A stretch of DNA of 26,284 nucleotides from CAYMRB01 sp964392615 (GTDB taxonomy: Bacteria; Planctomycetota; UBA8108), in assembly GCA_964392615.1 (NCBI GenBank), contig CAYMRB010000089.1, positions 1 to 26,284 of the forward strand, in the 5' to 3' direction. The position numbers and the translations under genes are program-made. This document shows, in pieces, positions 15,031-23,797 of this stretch. The notes under the pieces are model-generated. The model did no database searches and was not told the origin of the DNA. It was given only the letters and a program-made list of their open reading frames with translations. Position 1 is the first letter of the stretch; the number at the start of each line of letters is the position of its first letter.

Positions 15031-16120
15031 TGTCGCACGACGTGCTCGGCGTCGGATCGATCCCGCAGTCCGGATACGGCGCTGGAATCGGAGGTCCGCC
15101 GCCGAAGAGGTGATTCAGGACGAAGATCGCGTCCGAAACCGACAGACTTGCGTCGTCGTCGCCGTTGCACGCCTCCTGGCAGCCGGGTGGCGGCCGGCCG
15201 AGGAACAGGAAGCCGAGCAGCGCGATCGCATCCGTGACGTTCGTGTCGCCGTCCGCGTCACAGTCGCCGCGGCGAAACGACGGTGCGTCCGGCACGTACG
15301 TGAAGCCACCGACGAGCCGCGTCTCGCCCGCGCCGGATCGGACGATGACGTCGACCGGTCCAGGATCGCCCGGTGGCGTTCTGCCGGTCACCTCGCACGT
15401 GTCGAGGCGCAGCGCTTCCGCGAGCTCGTTCGGGCCGAGGAAGACCTCGACGTCGGGGCCGAACTGCCTGCCCGTCACACGGACCGAAGTGCCTCCGGAT
15501 GGGCTGCCCCGCGCGGGGGCGATTGCGAGAACCTCCGGGGCGGCGCCGTCGAGCGTGACGGTGACCGCGTCGAACCATGCCTCGACGTCGCCTCCTTCCG
15601 ATGAGCCGCACTTGAGCACGACCGTCACGACCTCCGACGACGTGGTCAGCTCGCCGAGTCCGGTTTGCCAGTCCGGCGACGGCGCGGGATTGGCGCCGCC
15701 GAATCCCTGCTCCCACTTCGCGGCGACGAGCGTCTCGGGGTGATTCGCCGGATCGTCCGCGGCCTCGTAGCTGTACGGTGCATCGATGATCAGGACTTCC
15801 CACCAGCCGTTGCCGGCCGAGCGTCCGCGCCAGGCCCACTCGACGACGATCTCGACGCCCGGCTCGAGGCAGAACTCCTGGTACACGCCGAAGCTGCTGC
15901 GATCCGCCGACAGGTGCAGGCACGAGTCTCCGTCGAACGGATCGTCGGTCGACGCGAAGTCGAACGCCGTCGCGCCGGACCACGGCGCGCGCCACTCGGT
16001 CCATCCGAGGCCGGTGGAGGCCTCGAAGCCTCCGTTCACCTCGATCCCTTGTGCCCGAGTGCCGGTCGTCGACAGAGCGACGATGAACAAGCCGCAGAAG
16101 AACGTCGGTCTCGCGCGCAT
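15014..16120 (-). CDS. Secreted protein with IPT/TIG and dockerin-like domains
   Basis: The 368-residue protein has a signal peptide ending near residue 23 (GTRA). An N-terminal beta-rich region (about 25-190) includes NGGFEASTGLGW and CLEPGVEIVVEWAWRG, like the jelly-roll modules that bind carbohydrates. An IPT/TIG immunoglobulin-like domain follows (about 194-277, PEVLAIAPARGSPSGGTSVRVTG). Two EF-hand-like loops lie near 286-299 and 319-332, each followed by a short hydrophobic helix, as in the dockerin-like C-termini common in planctomycete secreted proteins. The ATG at 16118-16120 has GGAGGA upstream, which rules out a 37-residue extension. No catalytic domain is visible. It converges on the amidohydrolase operon and follows the DUF2330 gene on the same strand after 118 bases. 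The role is probably surface or matrix binding; partner unknown. Confidence 0.84.
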   Translation of the reverse strand: MRARPTFFCGLFIVALSTTGTRAQGIEVNGGFEASTGLGWTEWRAPWSGATAFDFASTDDPFDGDSCLHLSADRSSFGVYQEFCLEPGVEIVVEWAWRGRSAGNGWWEVLIIDAPYSYEAADDPANHPETLVAAKWEQGFGGANPAPSPDWQTGLGELTTSSEVVTVVLKCGSSEGGDVEAWFDAVTVTLDGAAPEVLAIAPARGSPSGGTSVRVTGRQFGPDVEVFLGPNELAEALRLDTCEVTGRTPPGDPGPVDVIVRSGAGETRLVGGFTYVPDAPSFRRGDCDADGDTNVTDAIALLGFLFLGRPPPGCQEACNGDDDASLSVSDAIFVLNHLFGGGPPIPAPYPDCGIDPTPSTSCDNAHEC

Positions 16121-16238
16121 CTCGCTTCCTCCGAGTGCCTCAGACCCTTCGTGGCGGTTCTCTCGACGCGTTCCATACTCCGTCGTCTGGCCGGCCTTGT
16201 CACGAAACGTCCGGCGGATCGGAGCGCCCACGGCGCCG

Positions 16239-17393
16239 CTAATCGCGACGGCGACTCGACGCGTCGTCTGGCGGGGGAGCGAAGATGAGGTCGCCGGATG
16301 CGTCCTGCGGTCCTAGCAAGCCGCGGAAGCGGTGCAGGTAGCTCGCTGCGGCGAACAGCGCCGGGTCGGGTTGCGGGGCGTCCGGAAGTACCGAGCCCCA
16401 GGTGACCATGGGCTCGGTCTCGTCGTCGAGCTCATCGTCCGTGCGGCTCTCCAGCGCGAGCAGATGGCTCAACCAGTCGTCACCGACCGAGCTCTCGCCC
16501 GCGTGCCGCCGCTCGAGCTCCTTGCTCCTGACCTCGTCGGGGCGCAGCACCCACACGTGGACCTCGACGGCGTCGCCCGACGTCGCCGTCAGCGCGTACG
16601 GATACACGCAGGCGCTGCTCTCGAACAGGAGAGCGAGCGGCGGCAGGAGCTCGCCCTCTTCATAGGAGGACTCGAGGTCGTTCTCTGCATCGCTCGCCGC
16701 ACTCTTCGCCGCGATGCGCGAGCACACGAAGCACCAGCCTTGCGCGATGTAGCTCGCGAACGCGTCACGGTCGGAATCGTCGAACGCGAAGCCACGCTCG
16801 CGGAGCCATGCGAGCACCTCGTCGACAGCGTCGGCTCGGATGACCTGCGTGTCGTAGAGTCCGAGACGTTCGCTTGACAGCACGTCAACGCCCCCGGTGT
16901 CGCCGCTGCTCGCGCGGTGCATGACGGTCGTGAAGGGAATGAGGAATCCGAGGACCACGAAGAGCGACAGGAAGCTGCCCAGGATGACTATCAGCCGATC
17001 TCTCCAGCTCCGGCGGCGCATGAGGAGCGCCAAGGTCAGCGCGAGCCAGGCCATGACGGCGAGCAGGGGACCCGCCCAGCGATCCCAGATCGACCTTCGC
17101 GGCGTGGCGGCGGCCGCGAGATCCCAGAAGAGCGCGTCGGCGTCGTTCTCGTCGACCACGCCGACCGCCGGCACCGACGGCACCGGGACGATCCAGCCGA
17201 ACTCGTCGGCCGTGCCGCGGAATTGCGGCTGCACGACGAGCAGCTCCTTGCCGTCCTGGTACCAGATCGCGGCGCGCTGGAACGGCTCGTCGGCGTCGGG
17301 CAGGGCCGGGTCGATGGAGACGTAGAACTTGCCGTCAGCGACGACCGGCGCGGTCGCGACGAGCCACGGAATGACGAGAAGAAGCCGCCGCAT
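16239..17393 (-). CDS. DUF2330 protein with internal membrane hairpin
   Basis: The 384-residue protein has a signal peptide ending near residue 19 (PVVA). The first half shows the DUF2330 pattern: AIWYQDGKELLVVQPQF, then FGWIVPVPSVPAV (66-78). Two hydrophobic helices follow (about 107-126 and 134-156) with a basic loop between (RRRSWRDR). The second half resumes the family pattern with LGLYDTQVIRADAVDEVLAWLRERGF and a stretch ending in GWCFVCSRI. If the signal peptide is cleaved, both halves would lie outside the membrane, tied by the hairpin. The family has no known biochemical function. The ATG at 17391-17393 follows AGGAGG; another ATG five codons upstream has no such site. The gene is divergent from a secreted VWA protein, so they may be co-regulated. 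Confidence 0.82.
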   Translation of the reverse strand: MRRLLLVIPWLVATAPVVADGKFYVSIDPALPDADEPFQRAAIWYQDGKELLVVQPQFRGTADEFGWIVPVPSVPAVGVVDENDADALFWDLAAAATPRRSIWDRWAGPLLAVMAWLALTLALLMRRRSWRDRLIVILGSFLSLFVVLGFLIPFTTVMHRASSGDTGGVDVLSSERLGLYDTQVIRADAVDEVLAWLRERGFAFDDSDRDAFASYIAQGWCFVCSRIAAKSAASDAENDLESSYEEGELLPPLALLFESSACVYPYALTATSGDAVEVHVWVLRPDEVRSKELERRHAGESSVGDDWLSHLLALESRTDDELDDETEPMVTWGSVLPDAPQPDPALFAAASYLHRFRGLLGPQDASGDLIFAPPPDDASSRRRD

Positions 17394-17463
17394 AGTACCC
17401 TCCTGCATGCTACACCGAATCCCTAGGACGCTGCCGGCGCACTGCCCGTTGCAGTCGGCGGCG

Positions 17464-17493
17464 ATTCTACTTCGCAGCGGTGCGCATCGACAA
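17464..17493 (-). promoter_or_regulatory. Candidate promoter of the DUF2330 gene
   Basis: Read leftward, TTGTCG (17493-17488) and TAGAAT (17469-17464) match four and five of six consensus bases, spaced by 18. The leader would be about 60 bases. In the same 178-base divergent gap a rightward TTGAAT-17-TACCGT is too weak to call for the VWA gene. Confidence 0.4.
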
Positions 17494-17571
17494 GCGCGCG
17501 CCGAGCCCATTGAATCCGCGTCCACTGACGGGTACCGTGATGCGCGGTCGTGCAGGTTGGAGAACATCGCC

Positions 17572-18309
17572 ATGAGGTGGGTGACGGCTCTGTGTCTGGC
17601 GGGCGCATCGCTGGCGACCGTCCCCGCGCCATCGCAATCGATCGGCGTGAGCGGTGGATCGTTCCGCAAGGAGAACCTCGACCTGCCGTTCGACGCGGTG
17701 GGGGAGGCCGGCGAGTCGGAGGAGGCTCCGGAGATCATCGTCTTCTACGGGCAGGGCTACGAGGCGACCGACATCGTCTTCGTGCTGGACGAATCCCTGA
17801 CGATGAACCGGCAGACGCGTTTCCAGATCGAGAAGCGCGAGGCCAACCGCGCCATCAGCGAGATGCACACCGACTCGCGCTTCAACGTGGTCTTCTTCGG
17901 TGGACAGACGACGAGCTTCCGGCGGCGGATGATCGAGGCCACGACGTCGAACAAGAGGGCCGCCGCCGCGTTCGTCAACGGTCGGGCGACGAATCTCGGG
18001 ACGTGCCTGGGCGAGGCCGTCGTCGAGGCGCTGCGCATGCTGCAGCGCGGCGGCTCGAGGTTTCCGGCGGTGCTCCTGGTGAGTGACGGCACGCCGACGC
18101 GGTGTCCGTTCGTTCCCTCGGGTGACTGTGCCGGACGACGACGCGTCGTCGAGACGGTCCTCTCGAACATCCGCAGCGCGAACACGTCGCGCGTGCCGAT
18201 TCATGCGCTCCTCGTCGGTCAGGAGGATCGCTGCGCCGGGCTGGCTCGCGAGTTCATGACCCGCGTCGCGGACTCGAGCAGCGGCACGTTCCGTTCGCTC
18301 GCGCAGTAG
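17572..18309 (+). CDS. Secreted von Willebrand factor A domain protein
   Basis: The 245-residue protein has a short signal peptide (MRWVTALCLAGASLA), an acidic linker (about 44-53, rich in Glu), and one VWA domain from about residue 66. The metal-ion-dependent adhesion site shows DESLT at 73-77 (DxSxT instead of DxSxS), a Thr in GRATNLG, and Asp in LLVSDGTPT. VWA domains bind protein ligands through a divalent ion; nothing here indicates an enzyme. The ATG at 17572 has GGAG nine bases upstream. It is divergent from the DUF2330 gene and converges on the acetyltransferase gene with a 13-base gap. Four cysteines near the C-terminal half (TRCPF, GDCAG, DRCAG and TCLG) could form disulfides in an oxidising compartment. 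Confidence 0.85.
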   Translation: MRWVTALCLAGASLATVPAPSQSIGVSGGSFRKENLDLPFDAVGEAGESEEAPEIIVFYGQGYEATDIVFVLDESLTMNRQTRFQIEKREANRAISEMHTDSRFNVVFFGGQTTSFRRRMIEATTSNKRAAAAFVNGRATNLGTCLGEAVVEALRMLQRGGSRFPAVLLVSDGTPTRCPFVPSGDCAGRRRVVETVLSNIRSANTSRVPIHALLVGQEDRCAGLAREFMTRVADSSSGTFRSLAQ

Positions 18310-18322
18310 CGTCGCGTCGCGG

Positions 18323-18856
18323 CTACGCTTCCGCCAAGCGCTTGATGAAGTGGTACTCGGTCGAGTCCGACACATCGTCGAGGTCGCGCGTCCGGCCGGT
18401 CTGCGCGTAGCCCATGCGCAGGTAGACGCCGTGCGCCGTCTCGAAGCGCGTGTCCGACCAGAGCTCGATGTCGCGCACGCCGCGCTCGTGCGCTCGATCT
18501 TCGATCGTCTCGATGAGCCGTCGACCGAGTCCGCGTCCGCGTAGCTCGCGATCGAGATAGACCTTCTTGACCTCGCCGATCCTGACGCCGTCATCCGTCG
18601 TGCGTTCGGCCCACGCGCAGCAGCCGACGATCCGGTCGCCGTCGACGAGCACCCAGAACGCGTCGAACGAGCTGGCCGGTGTGCGGAGCTCCGGCTCGTC
18701 GCGATCGACATCGAGCACGCAACCGGGATACTCGGCGTAGACCGAGTCGATCAGCGCGATGATGCCGTCGGCGTCCGAGTCGCGCGCAGGACGAATGCGG
18801 AGCCCGTCGTCGAACGCGCGGTCCGTTTCGCGAGGTTCGTTTGCTGCGTCGGGCAT
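18323..18856 (-). CDS. GNAT-family N-acetyltransferase
   Basis: The 177-residue protein carries the GNAT acetyl-CoA-binding motif: VKKVYLDRELRGRGLGRRLI with the RGRGLG pyrophosphate loop, then IETIEDRAHERGVRDIELWSD and a C-terminal FETAHGVYLRMGYAQTGRT. The N-terminus (LRIRPARDSDADGIIALIDSVYAEYPG) is also typical. It would transfer an acetyl group from acetyl-CoA to an amine on a small molecule or protein in the cytoplasm; the acceptor cannot be told. The ATG lies four bases after the transglutaminase stop and has only a weak ribosome site, so it is probably translated by reinitiation as the last gene of the MoxR operon. A link to that cassette's function is not established. Confidence 0.88.
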   Translation of the reverse strand: MPDAANEPRETDRAFDDGLRIRPARDSDADGIIALIDSVYAEYPGCVLDVDRDEPELRTPASSFDAFWVLVDGDRIVGCCAWAERTTDDGVRIGEVKKVYLDRELRGRGLGRRLIETIEDRAHERGVRDIELWSDTRFETAHGVYLRMGYAQTGRTRDLDDVSDSTEYHFIKRLAEA

Positions 18857-18860
18857 TCCG

Positions 18861-21473
18861 TCAGGCCAGGTGCTTGCGGATGCGTCGCCCGCTTTGGCGC
18901 ACGTCGTCGACTTGATCCTTCGACGGAGCGCGCTGCCCGTAGAGGACGAGGTACAGCAGGCGGTGGAGGACGCCGAACGACCGGTCGAGGTCTTCGGACC
19001 AGCCCGCGTAGCGCCGTCCGTGCTCGAGCGGCGTTTGGTGCGGGCGTCGATGGTTGCGAGTGCGCGAGAGATCAGCCTGGAGCTGCTGATACTCCCACAC
19101 GACTTGCTCCGACGGGTTGGCTGGCGTCCAGTCGGCTGTCGCGAGCCGCGGGTCGCCGAGCGGGTCGAGCACCTCGTCGCTTTCTTCCTCTGCCGCCGCC
19201 TTCTTGTCGTTCTTCTTCTTCGGCCGCAGGAGCGCGAAGACCGCCAGGAGCGCTGCACCGCCCGCTAGCAGCACGACGGCCAGTCGCAGCAGGAGCGCCA
19301 GGGGAGTCAATGCGGCTGCCTCGGAATCCTCGTGCGGTGACTCGCGACCGGCCTGCTCGGCCGCCTTCTCGTTGCGACGCTTCAGCCGCTCGAGCCAATC
19401 GTCCATGCCACCGCCGCCGAGCCACGGCGGCTGGTCGGGATCGGCGTCGCCGTCCGGACCCAGGCTGCCGTCCAGCGGTAGGCTCGCGTCGGGGTCGACA
19501 CTGTCGAGGCCCGCGATCGATGGGTCGTCGAGCAGATCGTGACCGTTGGGGCGCAAGCGATCGCTGCGCGTCGCGTCGTCGGGGGGCTCGTCGCCGCCGA
19601 GGTCGTCGTCGTCCTGGACCGGCAGCGCTTCCTGTCGAGCTGCGTTCTCGGCCTGCGCGGCCAGGTCCTCCTCACGCGGCCGCGCCCAAGCGGTCGGGTC
19701 GATCGGATACCAGCCCGTCGACGGCTGGAAGACCTCGACCCACGCGTGCGCGGTCGAATTGCGCACGCGCAGCGAGCCGTCGCCGCGTCTCTCTCCACCG
19801 ACGAATCCGACGGCGAGCCGCGTCGACACGCCTGCGGCGCGCAGGAGGAGCGCTGCGGCCGTCGAGAAGTAGGTGCAGTCGCCCACGCGCTCCCGATTCA
19901 GGAAGGTGTCGAGCGGACTGCCACCGGCGTTCCAGGTCGCGAGGTTCGAGCGCTCGAAGCGTTCGCGGAAATGCATGAGGACGAGCCGCGTTCGGCTTCG
20001 CACGGTGCGCGCCTGCCCGACGATCGCGGCCGCATGGCGTCGGAGGTCGATGCCGACCTCGCCGGCGTCCGGAACGATGAGATAGCGCGGATCCGGATGG
20101 GCTCGGACGTCGGTTCCCGGCGGCAGCGAGCGTCCCCGCGGCATCGGCCGAAAGAGCGTCACGTACGTGCTGCCGCGTTGCAGGCGCGGAATCGGGAAGA
20201 CGTCGTCGAAGTAGTTCTGGAGGTAGAGCCGCGGCGGCGCGGCCGGGTCCGGCGCGTACGGGCCTGCGGCGACCGGGCCGAAGCGTTCCGCGTGGTACGG
20301 GCTGACCAGGTTGCGGAAGACCGGCAAGACGATCTCGATCTCGACGGAGACGGCCTCGGAGTCCAGCGGGATGGCCGGCCGGCCGCCAGCCTGCGTGCCC
20401 TGCCGCGTGTCGACCTCGACGAAGCCGCCATCCGGCCACTCGGATTGCGTGTAGTCGGCGTTCTCGCTCCACGCGTTGCGGGACGGCTCGAACGTCGACA
20501 GCGCGATTGCCTTCCAGAGCATGTAGCCGACGGGCCGCCATTCACCGCCCCCGCCCTGGCGCGCGTGCAACACGACGCGCGAGTCGAATCGCGGCGCGGC
20601 GAGGTCCTGCAGGCCGACGCGATGCGAGAACCCGATCTCGCGCGACCCGTCACCTCCGCCGCCCGCGGCGCCGGGATCGGTCGGATCACCGGGCCGCCCC
20701 GGTTCGCGTCGAAGACCGCTCCCCGCGCCACCGCCTCCCGAAGGACCGCCTTGTCCCCACGAGTTCCACGCCCACGACGCTCGCGAGTCCGAGGCCGATT
20801 CGTCGACGTCCGTGTCGAGCACCGGGCTCAGCCCCTCGTAGAGCCCCGCGAACAGGACGACCGCCGCCACCGTCGCGCAGATCGCCAGCATGCGCGCGTT
20901 CTGGAGATTGAGCCGCGGGCGGCGCGTCCCGGGGAACACGTCGAAGAGCAAGTGGCGACACGCGAACGACAGCGTCAAGCCGACGAGGAACAGAGCGACC
21001 CAGAACACCGTGTGCGGCAGGCGCTGGAGGAGCCCGAGCAGGACCAGCGAGATCAGCAGGAAGTCGTGCAATCGGTAACTGCGCGGCTGACACAGCAAGA
21101 AGCCGGCGCTCCACGTCACGATGACGACGATCGATGTGCCCATGCGCAGCGGTAGCGTCAGCGGCAACGTCCAGGAGAGGATCTCCCAGCCCGCGACCAA
21201 CAGGACGGCTACGAACAGCAGAAACGCGAGCGATAGCGCGAAACTGACGAGGAAGTCGCGAGGCCTCCCGAGCCACTCGAGGAACTTCGCGACGCAGCGC
21301 GGAATCACGGCCCAGACGCCGAGCAGGGCCGCGTCGCCGGGACCGCGACCGAAGTAGGCGGATCCGGTCGCGAAGGTGACGGCGCTGACGATTGCCAGAC
21401 AGTCCGCGACGAGAAGAAGCACGTCGCCTCGGCGCGCGGTGGTGTACTCGTCGTAGAAGAGTCGGACCTTCAC
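18861..21473 (-). CDS. Membrane transglutaminase-like protein (TgpA type) with DUF4129-like tail
   Basis: The 870-residue protein begins at a GTG overlapping the DUF58 stop by four bases (GTGA). About six or seven membrane helices fill residues 18-212. A Gly-rich spacer follows (about 255-295), then a large extracytoplasmic region with a papain-fold transglutaminase-like core: C533 in GDCTYF, H576 in AHAWVEV and D592 in YPIDPT, an intact triad. An acidic linker leads to a last membrane helix (about 724-751, LALLLRLAVVLLAGGAALLAVFALL), a lysine-rich stop, and a cytoplasmic DUF4129-like end (RPHQTPLEHGRRYAGW...). The family is found next to MoxR and DUF58 genes, as here. Related proteins have transglutaminase or protease-like activity on periplasmic proteins; the substrate here is unknown. 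Confidence 0.9.
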   Translation of the reverse strand: MKVRLFYDEYTTARRGDVLLLVADCLAIVSAVTFATGSAYFGRGPGDAALLGVWAVIPRCVAKFLEWLGRPRDFLVSFALSLAFLLFVAVLLVAGWEILSWTLPLTLPLRMGTSIVVIVTWSAGFLLCQPRSYRLHDFLLISLVLLGLLQRLPHTVFWVALFLVGLTLSFACRHLLFDVFPGTRRPRLNLQNARMLAICATVAAVVLFAGLYEGLSPVLDTDVDESASDSRASWAWNSWGQGGPSGGGGAGSGLRREPGRPGDPTDPGAAGGGGDGSREIGFSHRVGLQDLAAPRFDSRVVLHARQGGGGEWRPVGYMLWKAIALSTFEPSRNAWSENADYTQSEWPDGGFVEVDTRQGTQAGGRPAIPLDSEAVSVEIEIVLPVFRNLVSPYHAERFGPVAAGPYAPDPAAPPRLYLQNYFDDVFPIPRLQRGSTYVTLFRPMPRGRSLPPGTDVRAHPDPRYLIVPDAGEVGIDLRRHAAAIVGQARTVRSRTRLVLMHFRERFERSNLATWNAGGSPLDTFLNRERVGDCTYFSTAAALLLRAAGVSTRLAVGFVGGERRGDGSLRVRNSTAHAWVEVFQPSTGWYPIDPTAWARPREEDLAAQAENAARQEALPVQDDDDLGGDEPPDDATRSDRLRPNGHDLLDDPSIAGLDSVDPDASLPLDGSLGPDGDADPDQPPWLGGGGMDDWLERLKRRNEKAAEQAGRESPHEDSEAAALTPLALLLRLAVVLLAGGAALLAVFALLRPKKKNDKKAAAEEESDEVLDPLGDPRLATADWTPANPSEQVVWEYQQLQADLSRTRNHRRPHQTPLEHGRRYAGWSEDLDRSFGVLHRLLYLVLYGQRAPSKDQVDDVRQSGRRIRKHLA

Positions 21474-22768
21474 GATGCGGACCTCGTCTCGGACAGGCCC
21501 CGATCTGCGAACACGTGCTGCAGGTCGGCGCCGCAGCTGATGGAGAACGACTCGATGCCGATGGCCTTCAGCCGCGCCCTGCACGTGTCCGAATCGTACT
21601 GCGAGCCGTCCTGGTTCTGCAGCGCCCAGAGGTTCTGGAACGTCGTTGTGTCGAACACGACCGCGACGACGCGGACGCCGCGGCGGCGCCAGCTCGCGAG
21701 CGCTCCCTCGAGGGTCGGATCGCCGTAGAGGTACGGGCTGATCGGCACGAGGACGGTCGACCCTGCCCGGATGTCGCGCGCGTGATCGGCCAGTAGGTCC
21801 GTCAGCGGCGTCTCGCCCGTCGGCTTGATGCCGACGACGACGTCGAGGATGCGCTGGAAGTGCACGCTTCCCGCGCCCGGCTCGACATTCGCGCTGCGTT
21901 TCGTGCCAGCGACGAGCTGGACGTGGTGACCTCGACGCAGCGCCTTGGCCGAGAGAGACGCGGCGATCTTGACGCCGTACTCGATGCTCGACGTTCGACC
22001 GATGCCGGTCAGCGCAAGGCGGTACGTGTCGACGAACACGCAGAGGTCGCCTGTCGATGTGCGCGCGAACTCGCGCACGACAGGGTAGTCCCGGTGCGCC
22101 GACAAGCGCCAGTGAACGCGGCGAAGCGGATCGCCGACGCGATACTCGCGCACGCTGAGGAAGTCGTTCGAGTCGCCGTGCTGCGGCCGGCTGAGCTCCT
22201 CGACGACGTGCGAGATGCACGCGCCGAGGCGTTCGCGCAGCCAGAGATCGGAGATGCGCGGGTAGACCTTGATCGGTCGCGGCGCGGCGAGCTCCTTCGT
22301 GGCGAGAAACCACCCGAACGGATCGGACACGCTCAGCGCCGTCGGTCCGATCGCGTACACGCCTCGCGGCAGGAGGCAGTCACCGCGATAGCAGCGCTCC
22401 ATGACCTCGCCGGCAGCGAGTCGTTCAGGGAAGAGGACATCCTTCTGCGCGTGGATCTCGGGGCTGAAGATCTCGCTGATCTCCGGGAAGAACAGCGGGA
22501 ACCTCGAACGGTTCTCGAGGCGCAGCCGAACCTCGACGGAGTCCCCTTCGTAGACCGACTCCGGCGCGAGCCTGCTGACGTGGAGCTCGCGAACGGCTCG
22601 CTTGAGCAGCCACCAAACGACGAGGGGGCTGAAGAAGAACAGCACTCCGAGCGCGAGGGCGCCGGCGTTCTGGTGATAGAAGCCGGCACCGATCGAGATC
22701 CCTCCGACCGCGACCAGCGGCACCGCCGACGAGCACAGGCTTCTGAACTTCAGCCGCGAGCCGCGCAT
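21470..22768 (-). CDS. DUF58 domain protein
   Basis: The 432-residue protein has two hydrophobic helices near the N-terminus (about 12-30 and 37-55), a beta-rich segment (SVYEGDSVEVRLRLENRSRFPLFF), and the diagnostic DUF58 motif DFLSVREYRVGDPLRRVHWRLSA (202-224). A VWA-like fold follows (DLCVFVDTYR near 241-250). The VWA-like Asp is present, but the DxSxS metal site is not evident. DUF58 proteins act with MoxR ATPases and membrane transglutaminases, probably as adaptors. The ATG comes six bases after the MoxR stop; the ribosome site is weak, so translation is likely coupled. The 3' end overlaps the transglutaminase start by four bases. Confidence 0.93.
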   Translation of the reverse strand: MRGSRLKFRSLCSSAVPLVAVGGISIGAGFYHQNAGALALGVLFFFSPLVVWWLLKRAVRELHVSRLAPESVYEGDSVEVRLRLENRSRFPLFFPEISEIFSPEIHAQKDVLFPERLAAGEVMERCYRGDCLLPRGVYAIGPTALSVSDPFGWFLATKELAAPRPIKVYPRISDLWLRERLGACISHVVEELSRPQHGDSNDFLSVREYRVGDPLRRVHWRLSAHRDYPVVREFARTSTGDLCVFVDTYRLALTGIGRTSSIEYGVKIAASLSAKALRRGHHVQLVAGTKRSANVEPGAGSVHFQRILDVVVGIKPTGETPLTDLLADHARDIRAGSTVLVPISPYLYGDPTLEGALASWRRRGVRVVAVVFDTTTFQNLWALQNQDGSQYDSDTCRARLKAIGIESFSISCGADLQHVFADRGLSETRSAS

Positions 22769-22774
22769 GACGCG

Positions 22775-23740
22775 CTATCCGACCACCGCCGCGCTGGCCG
22801 TTCCCGTCGCCGGGAGGGTCGGCACGTCGGTGTCTTCGAGCAGCCGATCGATGATCTCGCCGCGCGACAGACCGGTGTACTCGCGATGTGGGTCGAGCAC
22901 CAATCGGTGCGCGAGAACCGCGGTCGCGACGGCCTTGACGGAGTCCGGCGGGACGAACGGCAGGCTGTGCAGGAACGCGTGGGCCTGCGCCGCGCGCATG
23001 AGCGACAGGCTGCCACGAGGGCTGATGCCCAGGCGCACGGCCGCGTGCCTGCGGGTGCCCGCGACGAGGTTGACGATGTACGCCTGCATCGCGGGAGACA
23101 CCTCGACAGCGCGAACGCGGCTCTGCAGGCCCGCGAGCTCGTCGAGGTCCATCACGGGGCGCAACGAGTCGATCGGGTGCGACTCGACTTGAGCCGCGAG
23201 GATGCGGACTTCCTCCTCGGGAGCCGGATAGCCGAGCTCGATGCGCATCAGGAAGCGGTCGATCTGCGCCTCAGGGAGCGGGTACGTGCCGTCGAGCTCG
23301 ATCGGGTTCTGCGTCGCGAGTACGAAGAACGCGCTCGGCAGCATGTGCGTCTCGCCGTCGACCGTCACCTGGCGCTCTTCCATCGCCTCGAGTAGCGCCG
23401 ACTGCGTGCGCGGCGACGTGCGGTTGATCTCGTCCGCGAGAACCACCTGCGCGAAGACAGGGCCGCGATGGAATTCGAACGCCCGCTTCTCCGGGTGGTA
23501 GATCGACACGCCGGTGACATCGGAGGGCAGAAGGTCGGGCGTGAACTGGATGCGCTTGAAGCTCGCGTCGAGCGACTGCGCCAGCGATCGAGCGAGCATC
23601 GTCTTGCCGAGCCCCGGAGCGTCCTCGATGAGAACGTGCCCGCGAGCCAGCAGGGCCGTGATCGCCATCCGAATGACGTCATCCTTACCGAGAATGACGC
23701 TACGCACGTTGTCGAAGAGCCTCTGTAGAGTCGGTTCCAA
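22775..23740 (-). CDS. MoxR-family AAA+ ATPase
   Basis: The protein is 321 residues from the TTG at 23740. It shows Walker A (APGLGKT, 41-47), Walker B with DE (VVLADEIN, 99-106), the SPRTQSALLEAMEERQVTVDG stretch, sensor 1 (VLATQNPIE, Asn145), and a lid with SPRGSLSLM. MoxR ATPases are chaperone-like and act on VWA or DUF58 partners, here the next gene. No ATG fits the start. I chose TTG at 23740, with AAGGGA nine bases upstream; another TTG at 23797 would add 19 residues but lies at the -10 of the best promoter and has no ribosome site. It is the first gene of the four-gene leftward operon. Confidence 0.93.
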   Translation of the reverse strand: MEPTLQRLFDNVRSVILGKDDVIRMAITALLARGHVLIEDAPGLGKTMLARSLAQSLDASFKRIQFTPDLLPSDVTGVSIYHPEKRAFEFHRGPVFAQVVLADEINRTSPRTQSALLEAMEERQVTVDGETHMLPSAFFVLATQNPIELDGTYPLPEAQIDRFLMRIELGYPAPEEEVRILAAQVESHPIDSLRPVMDLDELAGLQSRVRAVEVSPAMQAYIVNLVAGTRRHAAVRLGISPRGSLSLMRAAQAHAFLHSLPFVPPDSVKAVATAVLAHRLVLDPHREYTGLSRGEIIDRLLEDTDVPTLPATGTASAAVVG

Positions 23741-23797
23741 CGAGGTGATTCCCTTGCCCAGGCAGGAAGTGCGAAGTCGGTCAGAGCGCCGATCCAA

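Noticed and set aside
18301..18345. GTAGC/GCTAC inverted repeat between the convergent VWA and GNAT genes as a terminator
   Set aside because: The arms are only five bases, the loop is eleven, and no T-tract follows on either strand.
19539..21155. Rightward 538-codon open frame over the transglutaminase gene
   Set aside because: Antisense to a protein with an intact Cys-His-Asp triad; composition is the shadow type (Arg, Ala, Val, Asp).
21860..23395. Rightward 511-codon open frame over the DUF58 and MoxR genes
   Set aside because: It runs antisense through two conserved genes and the gap between them; no motif or ribosome site.
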